A program made the translations under genes and the position numbers. From Protea cynaroides (taxonomy: Eukaryota > Streptophyta > Magnoliopsida > Proteales > Proteaceae): a stretch of 64,000 bases of DNA. The stretch spans positions 81,034,805 through 81,098,804 of the forward strand of contig CM053275.1 of NCBI GenBank assembly GCA_028583415.1, in the 5' to 3' direction. This document shows, piece after piece, positions 32,485 to 41,792 of this stretch. The notes below the pieces were generated by a model. That model saw nothing but the letters and a program-made list of their open reading frames with translations. It was not told the origin of the DNA and searched no databases. Each line of letters starts with the position of its first letter. The stretch's first letter is position 1.

Positions 32485-33084
32485 TTAGTTATTAGGAGAA
32501 GGTTGTATAAACTGGTGGGATATATTGGCATTTGATCAGAAAGCAGATCCCAAATATTGTCTTTGTCTTTATCGGCGTTGACAGCGGCGAGGATACTTGA
32601 GAAGGCATTTGACTGGGAGGGAATTAGAAACCAAGGGGGGGTGCTCTGGTCGTGTTCCTGAAGCATAGACCGAGACATGGGAAGGAAGCTATAGAATCAC
32701 AGAACGAGATTATAGTGAAATGCAAAGGGAAAGAAGAAGGGGATAAAGGAAAAAAATAAAATAGAAAATAAGAAGATCATAGAAAAAGAAACCAAAGAAA
32801 AAAAAAAAAAACTGAGAATGAACTACGAAAAGACCAACCATTTTCTATGCATTTTTATGGACATTTTAATGTTTTAAAGTTTCATTTTAATGTTTTAAAG
32901 AAAGGACAAATTAATACCTTTATCTCATTTTAATGTTTTAAAATTTCAAATAGAAAGGGTAGGAATGTCAATTCATATGTTCAGTCAAATCTGTCAGTTA
33001 AATGGGGCCGGTTAGAGTGTTTGGAAATCATTGGGTAGTAGATTGAATTTGACGTAGTTTTTGGGGGTTAGATGAAATTTTTTC

Positions 33085-33691
33085 TTTAATCTAAATTCAA
33101 TCTAGAATAGTGGACCACCCCATTATTAAGGCTTACAGCCTTACACGCATGGGTCTAAGGTGTCATTATCAAATCGGTTGATTTGTATCAGTTTTGGACA
33201 TAGTCAATCCTAAACTAATCCCTTTTTCAATATTATTATATATGGTGTATATCGACCACGTGTCAATATCCTATTGGATCTATACATCGCATATCTGATA
33301 TCAACAAGATTTAGAACCTTTATTTTTACACTCGTTATCTCTTCTTTTTTTTTTTTTTTTGACTAAAAGCATGTGAACTAATGATAGTGCACGGGGGGAG
33401 GGATTTTCATTTCACCCTTCTTGCGGCTGGGTACAGACTCCATGCGGCCTACTAACCAACTTAATTTTTACTATTACAAATTAAATATTTTAATGTGGTG
33501 GCTTTCAAAAAAGTTATTGCATGCATGGGTCTCATTCTATAGCAAGTTGCAAATTAAAGGGGTTTCTAATCCCTATAAGTTGGTTAAACTATACTAACTG
33601 GTATAGCTTTTTCATCTATTAATCACGCATTCAAACTTTAGATTTTTTTTTCCTTGTTTTTAAAATTTTAATGGCATCATTTTCTCAAATA
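33085..33691. other. Intergenic DNA with degraded repeats
   Basis: Part of it (33180-33330) resembles 63735-63960: TGTATCAGTTTTGGACATAG versus TAGTATCAGTTTTGGATATAG, and then CAATCCTAA or CGATCCTAA. No gene. Confidence 0.5.
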
Positions 33692-33826
33692 GCTGCTGTT
33701 GTCGATGGATTCTGTTCAGTCTTCCAGATCAGGTCAAGTAGTTGAAACACGAACAAAGTAGTAAAGTGAGAGGGATATACCCCGGGGCCACTTCGATGTT
33801 AAAGTTAATAGATTCCAAAGGCAAGT

Positions 33827-36135
33827 TGTCACACCCCAATTTCGCACCATTCGGAACGGTGTGATGAACCGTCAACAAACCAACGGTTCAACCAGGATCT
33901 CAAAATAGGCTATCCCACATATGATAAACCAAAACACATTCCACATTAATCAGAGGTAATAAAATAAATAGCGGAAGTCTTACAGATAATGAACTGAGGT
34001 CTAAACATGATAAATAATTAATATTCCATTTATTTCCAAGTAACCAAAACATAACTTAATACATATTACAATATCCAAATAGGAAAACTAAACACTAAAC
34101 GTATCCATCGTTGAAACGCTAAACAACGAACCATGTTCGTCCTCCACAGCTTTCTCCTTCGTAGCCTCCACCCGTTCGTATGTTGGCATGTAGACATAGT
34201 CTTCAATCATGGTACCTGCAATATCATAAACTAAAAAGATTTGCGCGCGCGAGGGTCAGCTCTTCAACTTGAGCTCAGTGAGTAGCCAAAACAATGCAAC
34301 AATACATATGTATGCAAAAAAAAAAATCAATTTATATCTTTGGTCTTGGTTTATAGTTTGCAATGTGCAATAGAAAGGTTGGGTGGTCAAAGGTTAACGT
34401 TTATTGACACCGCCTCTATACACAGGGTGTGGAAGCCCGCCCGAAGGTTAACGTTTATCATCGTCCCCATCCACCCTACCATAACATTATACAACAAAGG
34501 TTAACGTTTATTGCTATATAATGCTATACCAACACGTAAGCCCCTGTTAGCGAGGGCTTGCAAACCGGGCTCGCTTGCTAACCAATCCTAATGCCAAACA
34601 AGTGTATCCAAGGCCTCACCCCAAAGATCCCTTAGAACATCCATAGAGATAGAGCTAAGGCCCCCGGTAGAGTCGAGACTACAAGGACCGAGACCACCTC
34701 CCCGATACTCTACGACATAATAGTTCCGCTAAGGTAATGGCGATACGACGATGCCAATGCACAAGACTTGAGTTAGAGATAGAGCTAAAGTCTTTGAGAC
34801 CCGCCAAAGGTTAACGTTTATTGACGTTCTCATCACACCTCCCCTGATACTCGCTCGCATCAAGCACATCAACCACACACATACAAGCACATGCCTATTC
34901 CTATCATCATCATCATCATCATGTTATAAACAATAAAGTAAATATGCATGAACAAGTAATAGAAATATTGGATGGCATGCTGTATGCACATTACAAACAT
35001 ATTCGCATAGAATCAAGCATGGCATAGGACTCAAGAAATAGAAAACAGTTTATTATTAACCAATTTAGTTTGGGTTAAGGTTCCTCACCTTAGCTTGCTA
35101 ATAGATATTTTCCAAGCTTTCGATTCATTGTTATAACGGTATTATATTGCTAGCAAACCTAACAAAGTCGATAGAATTTAATTAGAATTAATTCAGAATT
35201 TAAAAACCACTCTGTCAACTGAGGGTCGATGCTAGGGTCGATGGCTCTATCGACCCTCCCTCCATTCTGAACTTCCCGAATGCTGAGGGTTGATGGTCAG
35301 AAACACCTAGGGTCGGATGGTCTATCGACCCTCGGTGCGACCCTTGGTGCACTCTGGTCCAATTTCCATTTTTAACCCATTCTTCGTGTTTGGGGTCCTA
35401 TGGCTTGCTTCCTACATTCATTCAACAGTCAATCCATGGTCTAGAACCATGTATAATCCATCTAGATAGCTTTCGTGCATCCTCCTATGGTTTTCCACAA
35501 AAACTTAACCCTGGGTTGATGGTTTGGGTTTCTTCTAAGTCATATCCTCTTCATAAACCATTCTAAAGTCTTAAATAAATCATGGGAAACGTATTCATAC
35601 CTTAGGTTTGCTGAGATTCAGAGTTCCTCTGAATTTCCTCTTCTTCCTTAGCCTTTTCTTCAAGTTTTCCTTCTCTTCTTCTCTTCCTTCTCTTCTCTTT
35701 CTCTCAATCCAATTAGGGTTGTAAGAGGAGTGAAAGAGGCTTAGGGATGTCCTATTTATAGGGCAAAACCTCCCAAAATAAGTCCCATTGAGTTTAGGAA
35801 AGGTTCCAATTGAAATTAGGAAGGTTTCTCAATTTTCGGTTCGTGCTGTTTTTCCCGAATGCCGAGGGTCGATGGTGAGGGTCGATGGGAGGGTCGGACA
35901 ACTCATAGACCCTGCGACCTATGGTTGAGGGTCGATGGTGAGGGTCGATGGGAGGGTCGGACCTGTCTGTTAAAACCTGCGACCCTACCCTCATTTTGAC
36001 TGTTTTTGGGTAAATTTTCATATTGGGTCTTGGGTTTCTTCACACACTTGGTCCACTTGGCTCGACCATGATATGTAGACGGGTCTCGACACAAAATGTA
36101 AGGTTAGGCCGGGTTCGTGGTGTGCGGGTCTTACA
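33827..36135 (-). mobile_element. Solo LTR of Tekay-related family, nested in Tat LTR
   Basis: A 2309-bp LTR running TGTCACACCCC to GGTCTTACA on the plus strand (TGTAAGACCC...GGGGTGTGACA on its own strand), with CAAGT duplicated at 33822-33826 and 36136-36140. It is the same family as 42960-45243, in the opposite orientation. Internal landmarks: four GTTAACGTTTAT words (34389-34815), an (ATC)n tract at 34905-34922, and GGGTCGA clusters at 35222-35345 and 35864-35990. A reversed TATA-like CCTATTTATAGGG lies near 35752. Confidence 0.9.
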
Positions 36136-36446
36136 CAAGTAGAATGGAGCTCTTAGTGAAACATTAGAACCCCTTAAAGAGGAGGTTCCCTGAGATACGG
36201 GAGCTTCAACAACTATTTCTCTCTGGAAAAATAGGGATTGACAATGGGTTAAATAAGGATTATGCAAGATGAACTTTGTCTGAGTGATTCCTGAAGGTGG
36301 ATACTCTCTTTTTTGTAGGAAATTCTGGATCCTTTGCAATCGATAATCTCTTACTATTTATAGGCCCAAGTTGAAGCTTCTTGGACAAGCTTCTCCCCAC
36401 CTACCACCATCTCCATCATCTGTCAGATGGAGAACCATATGTCCAG

Positions 36447-36837
36447 TGTTGGGTTGATGTCTTGCATTCTGTGGGGTCCATAAAATTATAAGGGTAGTAT
36501 TTGTATTAGGGTATGAGTCTATTACATGTACGGGGATAAACTTATAATTGTGGTGGGATTAGGGTTTCTAAGTTTCCCTATATATTGTCTCTGTGTAGGA
36601 AAACCTAGGTAAGGCTACAAGGGCTGTAGAGGATTCTCCTCTGATAGTAGAGAGCTGGAACGCTGTAAGGCTGACAGATGAGATAGGCCTGTCAGGTAGA
36701 GAATTCTATAGACTGTTCTTGGGAATAGAACAAAGTCACTCTTTTCTCTGGGGGACGTAGGCATCTCACGATGGGGTGCTGAACCACGTTAATCTTCGTG
36801 TTTTTCTTCTTGTTTGTTTGCGTCTCTCAATCCTAAC
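36447..36837 (+). mobile_element. Solo copia LTR nested in Tat LTR
   Basis: 391 bp, TGTTGGGTTGATG to CAATCCTAACA, flanked by TCCAG at 36442-36446 and 36838-36842. Related to the LTRs at 39763-40106 and 56475-56830 (shared GTCTTG-ATTCTGTGGG, CTTATAATTGTGGTGGGATT and CCTATATATTGT), but the 3' half differs, so it is a separate subfamily. Confidence 0.88.
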
Positions 36838-37434
36838 ATCCAGGCCACTACAACCCCCTAGGGTGGCGCCTGGATGTCTTGTTAGCCGTTTACGTCCCCA
36901 GTCGATCTTCTTCGACCCCCTTTTGTCCACGTCCTCTACTTCCTCTGACAATAATAGCCGTCCTTTCTCTTTTGTCGAGCATAAATCTTGCTTTTTTGTT
37001 GATTCGGTCTATGATTCATTGACCAGGCAGGTCATATCAGCCTACATGACATTTATGGTGGTTGTTGATATTTATGAGCACTAATGAAGGATCATTTAAT
37101 GGCCAGCTACCTCTATCAGGCTGTCCAATCACGGCCTGTTTGCCCAGGAGAGGGTCGAACAGGATTTTATCTCCCAAATGTTATAAGAAAAGACTCTCCC
37201 TTGTCAATATACTTGATAACTTGGATATATACCGCGTATCCCGCCCCACAAGGCCTTTCACAAATTCCTCATCCACGGTCTCAACCCAGGATTCTTCATC
37301 AACGGTCTGATTTAAATCTGTTATTATTTTCCCCCAACAGCTGCTGTTGTTGAATCATGATCACTGGTATTATTCTTTGAACCTAATAATTTTTAAATTT
37401 TTTATTCTCTAATTTCTCACATGGTTTAAACATG

Positions 37435-38175
37435 TGTTATGGTTGAAAATCGTCCACCGGTCTACAATCCCAGCAACCTGCAATCACAGAGATAATATAG
37501 GAGAGTTGGACGACTAAGCCCTGGATACAATTCGATGCTTAAGTCAGATTCCCAGTGTAAGCAGTCAAGAGATAGTAGGAAGCTATCTCTAGTTGAGAGA
37601 AAGAGGGGATCGAAAGAGTTTGAGCGTAGGAAGAAGGAATGAGTGAATAGTGAGATACTTGTGAGATGATAGATCCATTACCTGTGTGGGTCGTCCTTTA
37701 CTTATAGAAATTGGGATAGCATGAAGGTACCAGGACTTAGGGAAGTAGATCACCAAAAGGACTATCAGGTGTCACTCTGAGGGACGCCCAAGTCATAGAC
37801 TCTGAGTAGGAGTGTGAGACTGTAGCCAAGGAAGCTAAGTCGATCAATAATAAAAGTGATATGTGTAACCATACGAGTGGTCGCATGGCCGTGATGGTCA
37901 GCATCGTATTGTACTAGGAGAAGGACTCCCATGACGTAAGCTAGTCATCTTAGGATTCTGGACTCCGACCAGAAGACGTATCCCATTAGGATTATACGTC
38001 CGACTAAGAGCCGCGTACTAGTAGGACTGTACCTCCGCCCAGGAGACGTATCTGAATAGAATTATGACTCCGAACAGGAAAGGCTGAGCGCCACTTTTCC
38101 AAGCCAGGTCGGCCTATATCATTTTTGGGTGCCACGTGTAAGATTTTCATTGGGTGATGTTTTTCCCCCATAACA
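37435..38175 (-). mobile_element. Solo LTR, Tat-type family 3
   Basis: 741 bp starting TGTTATGG and ending CCATAACA, a perfect 8-bp inverted terminus, flanked by ACATG at 37430-37434 and 38176-38180. The word GATGCTTAAGTCAGA and GATCCATTACCTGTGTGG relate it to the LTRs at 18181 and 27871. No internal region. Confidence 0.88.
37951..38086. repeat. Four tandem units of 35-36 bp inside solo LTR
   Basis: Units start at 37951, 37987, 38022 and 38057 with TAGGATT, TAGGATT, TAGGACT and TAGAATT, each followed by CTCCG or GTCCG, then AAGACGTAT or a variant. Probably LTR enhancer-type repeats. Confidence 0.7.
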
Positions 38176-38180
38176 ACATG

Positions 38181-39757
38181 CATTAACATATTTTATATTC
38201 TCAAGGACTTCCTATTATAATATTTTGATTGTTTGTATTGATGATGGCTTGATCTTCTCCATGCACTCTAGCTCGCTTTGCAAGCCAGTGAACTCATATC
38301 TATACAAGTCCAATATTTCTCATTTGTTCAAACCCTATGGATATCAAGGTTCAAGATATGTATCGGTATTGGACAGGATATATGTTGATGCCAAAATCAA
38401 ATTGATACCATATTGATACAGATTGATGGTACAATCAATGCATGAGTGACACATGGTTGATACCATTAAAATATAATAAAAAAATCAATATCGACCTCGA
38501 TCAAAACTGATATGAATACTAATACATGGTGGAGATGAGCCAAAAATTTTCCTTTCCAATCAATATGATAAAGATGATTAAGAGTAAAAGTTGAGAAAAG
38601 GATATAGTTTATAGTTAAGTATGATCCAAGCCACAAATCATAATCAGTCACTCTCATGATGATGACATCACTTATCTCTATATATAGTAAAAGAAACAAA
38701 AGAACTCCAAAGAAACAAAAGAATGCCACCCAATTCATCTATAAATGGAAATAAAATCAAACGAAACTTTTAAATATAGTAAAAAAAATAAAAGAACCCC
38801 ACCACTTGATTTATATATTGAAATAAAGTCAAACAATCAATTTTATATTTGGATTAATGAAACATTATTGAAGATGCATTATAAGATTCTAGCTTATACG
38901 TAAAACTAACATGTTGTCTTGATACTAAGCATCTCATTACCTTCCATGTGGTCCGGATATGATTATGAATTTTCAATTTGAGGAATTCAAATCATAGAAG
39001 CTAAAACATATTATAAACCACTTTGACTGTGTTGGCTGAGCCCACGTTTGAATTTTTCTTGAATGAATGCCTATTTGAGGTTCAGTTTGACAAAGTGACT
39101 GATAAGAAAGATGCATGCATGGGTTGAAGTTTGATGGGAGTTTAGTCTCATATCGACTATCAAATATCTGCAAGTTTTTCTTTTTATTAGTTTGAACTTT
39201 TGGGATGAAAACTTTACATGGTGTTAGAGCGTTAACTGATTTTCACTGTTTGCAGTCCCCAAGTGTATGTAGTACATACTGTATACGTGCGAGAGAGTGA
39301 TGTGAGTTTACATTGTTTAATCCTACATCGACTACCAAATAGTCTTCAGCCCCCCTTATACACCTGGGAGTCCCTCCATCCAAAATCTACTCCGATTAAA
39401 TTGATTATGAATAGTTTTTGGATGATTCAAATCAAAATTGATGTAGACCACCGGTGCATACCTAGTTCCGAGTTTTTAAACCATGGCCCTTAGTCAAAAC
39501 TCTAGTTGGGTTTGAGCCTTCTTTTAGTTTAATTAAGGTTTTCCTGAAGTTGTAATTTAAATCAACCTGAGTAGTTAATGAGAGCAAGCTAAAGCCCAAA
39601 TAGTTCACCTTTAAGGTATATAATGATTTCTGCCGTAGTTTCAGGTTGCGTTTGCTATGCCTTTTTGGAATGCAGTTTAGGTCAAGAACATATTTTTGAT
39701 ACAACAAAACATTGTTTGCTATGCATTATCTTTTTTGGATCATGAAATGCATTAGAG
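38181..39757. other. Intergenic DNA between solo LTR and copia nest
   Basis: AT-rich. Near 39137-39160 and 39315-39345 there are two copies of a TCATATCGACTATCAAAT or TACATCGACTACCAAAT word, common in plant repeats. Nothing coding is recognised. Confidence 0.45.
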
Positions 39758-39762
39758 AAATA

Positions 39763-40106
39763 TGTTGGGTTGGTGTCTTGTATTCTGTGGGATCCACGTA
39801 ATTATAAGGTATTAGGGTATGAGTCCATTGTATGTACGGGGTAAACTTATAATTGTGGTGGGATTAGGGTTTCTAGGTTTTCCTATATATTGTTTCTGTG
39901 TGAAAAAATCTAAGTAAGGTCTGAGCAAAGAAGGACACTGTGTCAAGTGAAGAGAATTGTAGAGAGTTTTCTTAGAAATAAAGAATCTCTGTTACTCTGT
40001 GGTGGAGGTAGGCATTCCGGTTTGGGTGCTGAACCACAGCAAATCCTGTGTTATGTGTTTGCTTGATCTTCGTCTCTTTCTCGTGGTTGTGCGTTCATCT
40101 CTAACA
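39763..40106 (+). mobile_element. 5' LTR of copia element
   Basis: TGTTGGGTTGG to CATCTCTAACA, 344 bp, highly similar to 56475-56830. A TATA-like CCTATATATTG lies near 39882. Confidence 0.93.
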
Positions 40107-40108
40107 AG

Positions 40109-40120
40109 TGGTATCAGAGC
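40109..40120 (+). promoter_or_regulatory. Primer-binding site for initiator Met-tRNA
   Basis: TGGTATCAGAGC two bases after the LTR; the standard plant copia primer site, complementary to the 3' end of tRNA-Met. Confidence 0.92.
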
Positions 40121-40379
40121 CAAGTTCGACAGATCAGTCACAGATCTGGAAGAGATGAGAGGTGTGTAAAGTTGTATCGAGAAGAAAGAAGTTTTTCTCT
40201 AAAGAACTGGAATAAGAGGAGTGCGACCGGATCGATTAGAGAGAAACAATAAAACCAAAAGAAGGTATCGTACAGATTTTTTTATTTTACTTTTCTGTCA
40301 TCATTACTCTCAAAAGGTATTTCATGGTTTGAGTTGAAAAAAAAAATTGAAAAAGTAAAAGAGAAAAGAGGAAAAGAGT

Positions 40380-40560
40380 AATAATCTTTTTCTTGAGGTG
40401 TTTTTCAACTCTTCGTCAAAATCGAGAAAGGAGAGAGAAAGGTGAAAGAAAAATAAAAAAAAAGAAGAAAGAAAAAAAAGGGTTTGATTTACTTTGTATG
40501 GTACGGTGGTGAAAAAAAAAGGTGGGTTTCATATTTTCCCACGGTGAGAAAAAAAAAAGA
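40380..40560. repeat. Purine-rich leader of copia element
   Basis: Long GA/AAAAAG-rich stretches in the untranslated leader between primer site and gag. Contains no gene. Confidence 0.6.
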
Positions 40561-40793
40561 AGAAGGTACCTACCGTCCGGTGTAGTGTACGTACGTTGTA
40601 TCATCCAAAGAGAAGGGGAAAAACATAGAGGTTATTGTCCGAATGATTTTTGGGTGCTACGGATTCATTAAAGGCATAGATTGGACAGATTCGGTGTCCT
40701 TGGCATCGATCGAGTATTCTTGTGCAATATCAACGGTGATTGAAGTTCTTGAAAGTTAATGGCAGGCACAAAAGTAAATATCGAGTTAATAGA

Positions 40794-41560
40794 ATGGCGG
40801 CAAAGGGTTCAAACTTCTCTATAGAACCCTTCAATGACTATAATGATTTCACCTTGTGGCAATAATGAGTGAAGAATATTCTTATGCGGGAGGGGACTGT
40901 TAAAGCTCTCAAGAAGAAATCCGACAAGCCAGAAAAGTTAACAGATGATGAGTCGCTAGAGTTGAGGTATCTAGCAAATAGTACAATCCAGTTATTTCTG
41001 GAGGATAATACTCTTCGTGAGATCATTAGTTTGGAGGATCCAGAAGAAGTTTGGATGAAGTTGGAGAGCAGGTACAAGTCCAAGTCGTTGACAAATCGAT
41101 TTTTTTTGAAGAAACAATTATATGACTTTCGTTTGTCAGATGGAGTGAAATTTGAGGTGCATATTGACGAGTTCAATAGGATTCTGATGGAGTTGTCTGC
41201 TCTTGATGTGAAGATCGAAGAGGAGGACAAGACACTTATCCTGTTGGCCTCATTGCCTCATTCATTTGATCACATTGTGACTACACTATTGTTTGGTAAG
41301 GATACTCTCAAACTTGACGATGTTATTGCTGCTTTGTTGATGAATGAGACACGACGAAAAATAGTAGTGAGGGGACGTTAGATGAGGGTATGCCTTGGTT
41401 ACAGTTGGTGGTCAGGGTAGAGGAAGATCAAATGGAAGACAGGAATATGGCAAGAATAGGGATCGCTCCAAGTCATAAGGTTGCAAAATAAATTGTTATT
41501 ATTGCAATGAGGAAGGTCATATAAGATCGGATTGTCCGAAGCATAAGGAAGATAAAAAGA
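40794..41560 (+). pseudogene. Copia Gag with zinc knuckle, broken
   Basis: The frame from ATG at 40794 reads MAAKGSNFSIEPFNDYNDF, hits two adjacent stops at 40863-40868, and then continues as the capsid domain. Text such as SLEDPEEVWMKLESRYKSKS, LYDFRLSDGVKFEVHIDEFN and LILLASLPHSFDHIVTTLLF is the Retrotran_gag_2 (UBN2) pattern of plant copia elements. After a stop at 41379 a frame change leads to the zinc knuckle CYYCNEEGHIRSDCPKHKED (C-x2-C-x4-H-x4-C) at about 41492-41550. Gag would form particles that package element RNA. Confidence 0.88.
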
Positions 41561-41599
41561 AAAAGGAAGACAAGGAGAATGGAGAAAAATCATTTACTG

Positions 41600-41792
41600 T
41601 TGGTGTCATAGAAGAGTGGAGTGATGGAGATCTCCTTCTCACTACTTCATCAGGTACAGATACTTCATATTGGATTTTAGATTCAGGTTGTTCATTTCAT
41701 ATGTATTCAGTTAGAGAACAGTTTGTTACATATCATGAATGTGATAAGGGTACAATCAGAATGGCAAATGATGCTGAAAGTAAGGTTGTAGT
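41600..41792 (+). pseudogene. Copia protease, N-terminal half, cut by chromovirus
   Basis: Reads DTSYWILDSGCSFHMYSVRE, with the copia protease active-site DSG (LDSGCSFHM), then VTYHECDKGTIRMANDAESK, up to the insertion edge at 41792. The second half resumes at 55912. Confidence 0.85.

Larger units (their letters stand above)
31496..33084. mobile_element. Pack-MULE-like element carrying an RPK2-like gene piece
   Basis: A 1.59-kb element whose ends are inverted copies (reverse right end GAAAAAATTTCATCTAACC; left end AAAAAAAACTTCATCTAACC), with similarity continuing for some 60 bp (CCAAAA, ATCAAATTCGATCT). The flanks both read TTTAATCTA (31487-31495 and 33085-33093), a 9-bp target duplication that can be read as up to 12 bp (CTTTAATCTAAA). 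Long TIRs plus a 9-bp duplication are the mark of Mutator-like elements. It carries a receptor-kinase gene fragment and no transposase, the definition of a Pack-MULE. Confidence 0.85.
33697..37339 (-). mobile_element. Solo Tat LTR (family of 12303-13216) with two nested LTRs
   Basis: The outer LTR begins TGTTGTCGATGG at 33697 and ends CCCCCAACA at 37339, flanked by GCTGC on both sides (33692-33696 and 37340-37344). Its own sequence is in three pieces: 33697-33826, 36136-36446 and 36838-37339. These align in order with 12303-13216. Two later insertions, each with its own target duplication, separate the pieces. No internal region of the outer element exists, so it became a solo LTR. Confidence 0.88.

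Noticed and set aside
33547..33652. Possible tRNA-like SINE (TAAGTTGGTTAAAC, then CATTCAAACTT and a T run)
   Set aside because: A and B boxes too degraded to support; kept out of the feature list.
34380..34830. CRISPR-like array from the repeated GTTAACGTTTAT word
   Set aside because: Spacing is irregular, the word is short, and it lies in a plant LTR; no array structure.
38466..38738. 90-codon hydrophobic frame on minus strand
   Set aside because: Hydrophobicity comes from T-rich DNA on the minus strand; no family resemblance.
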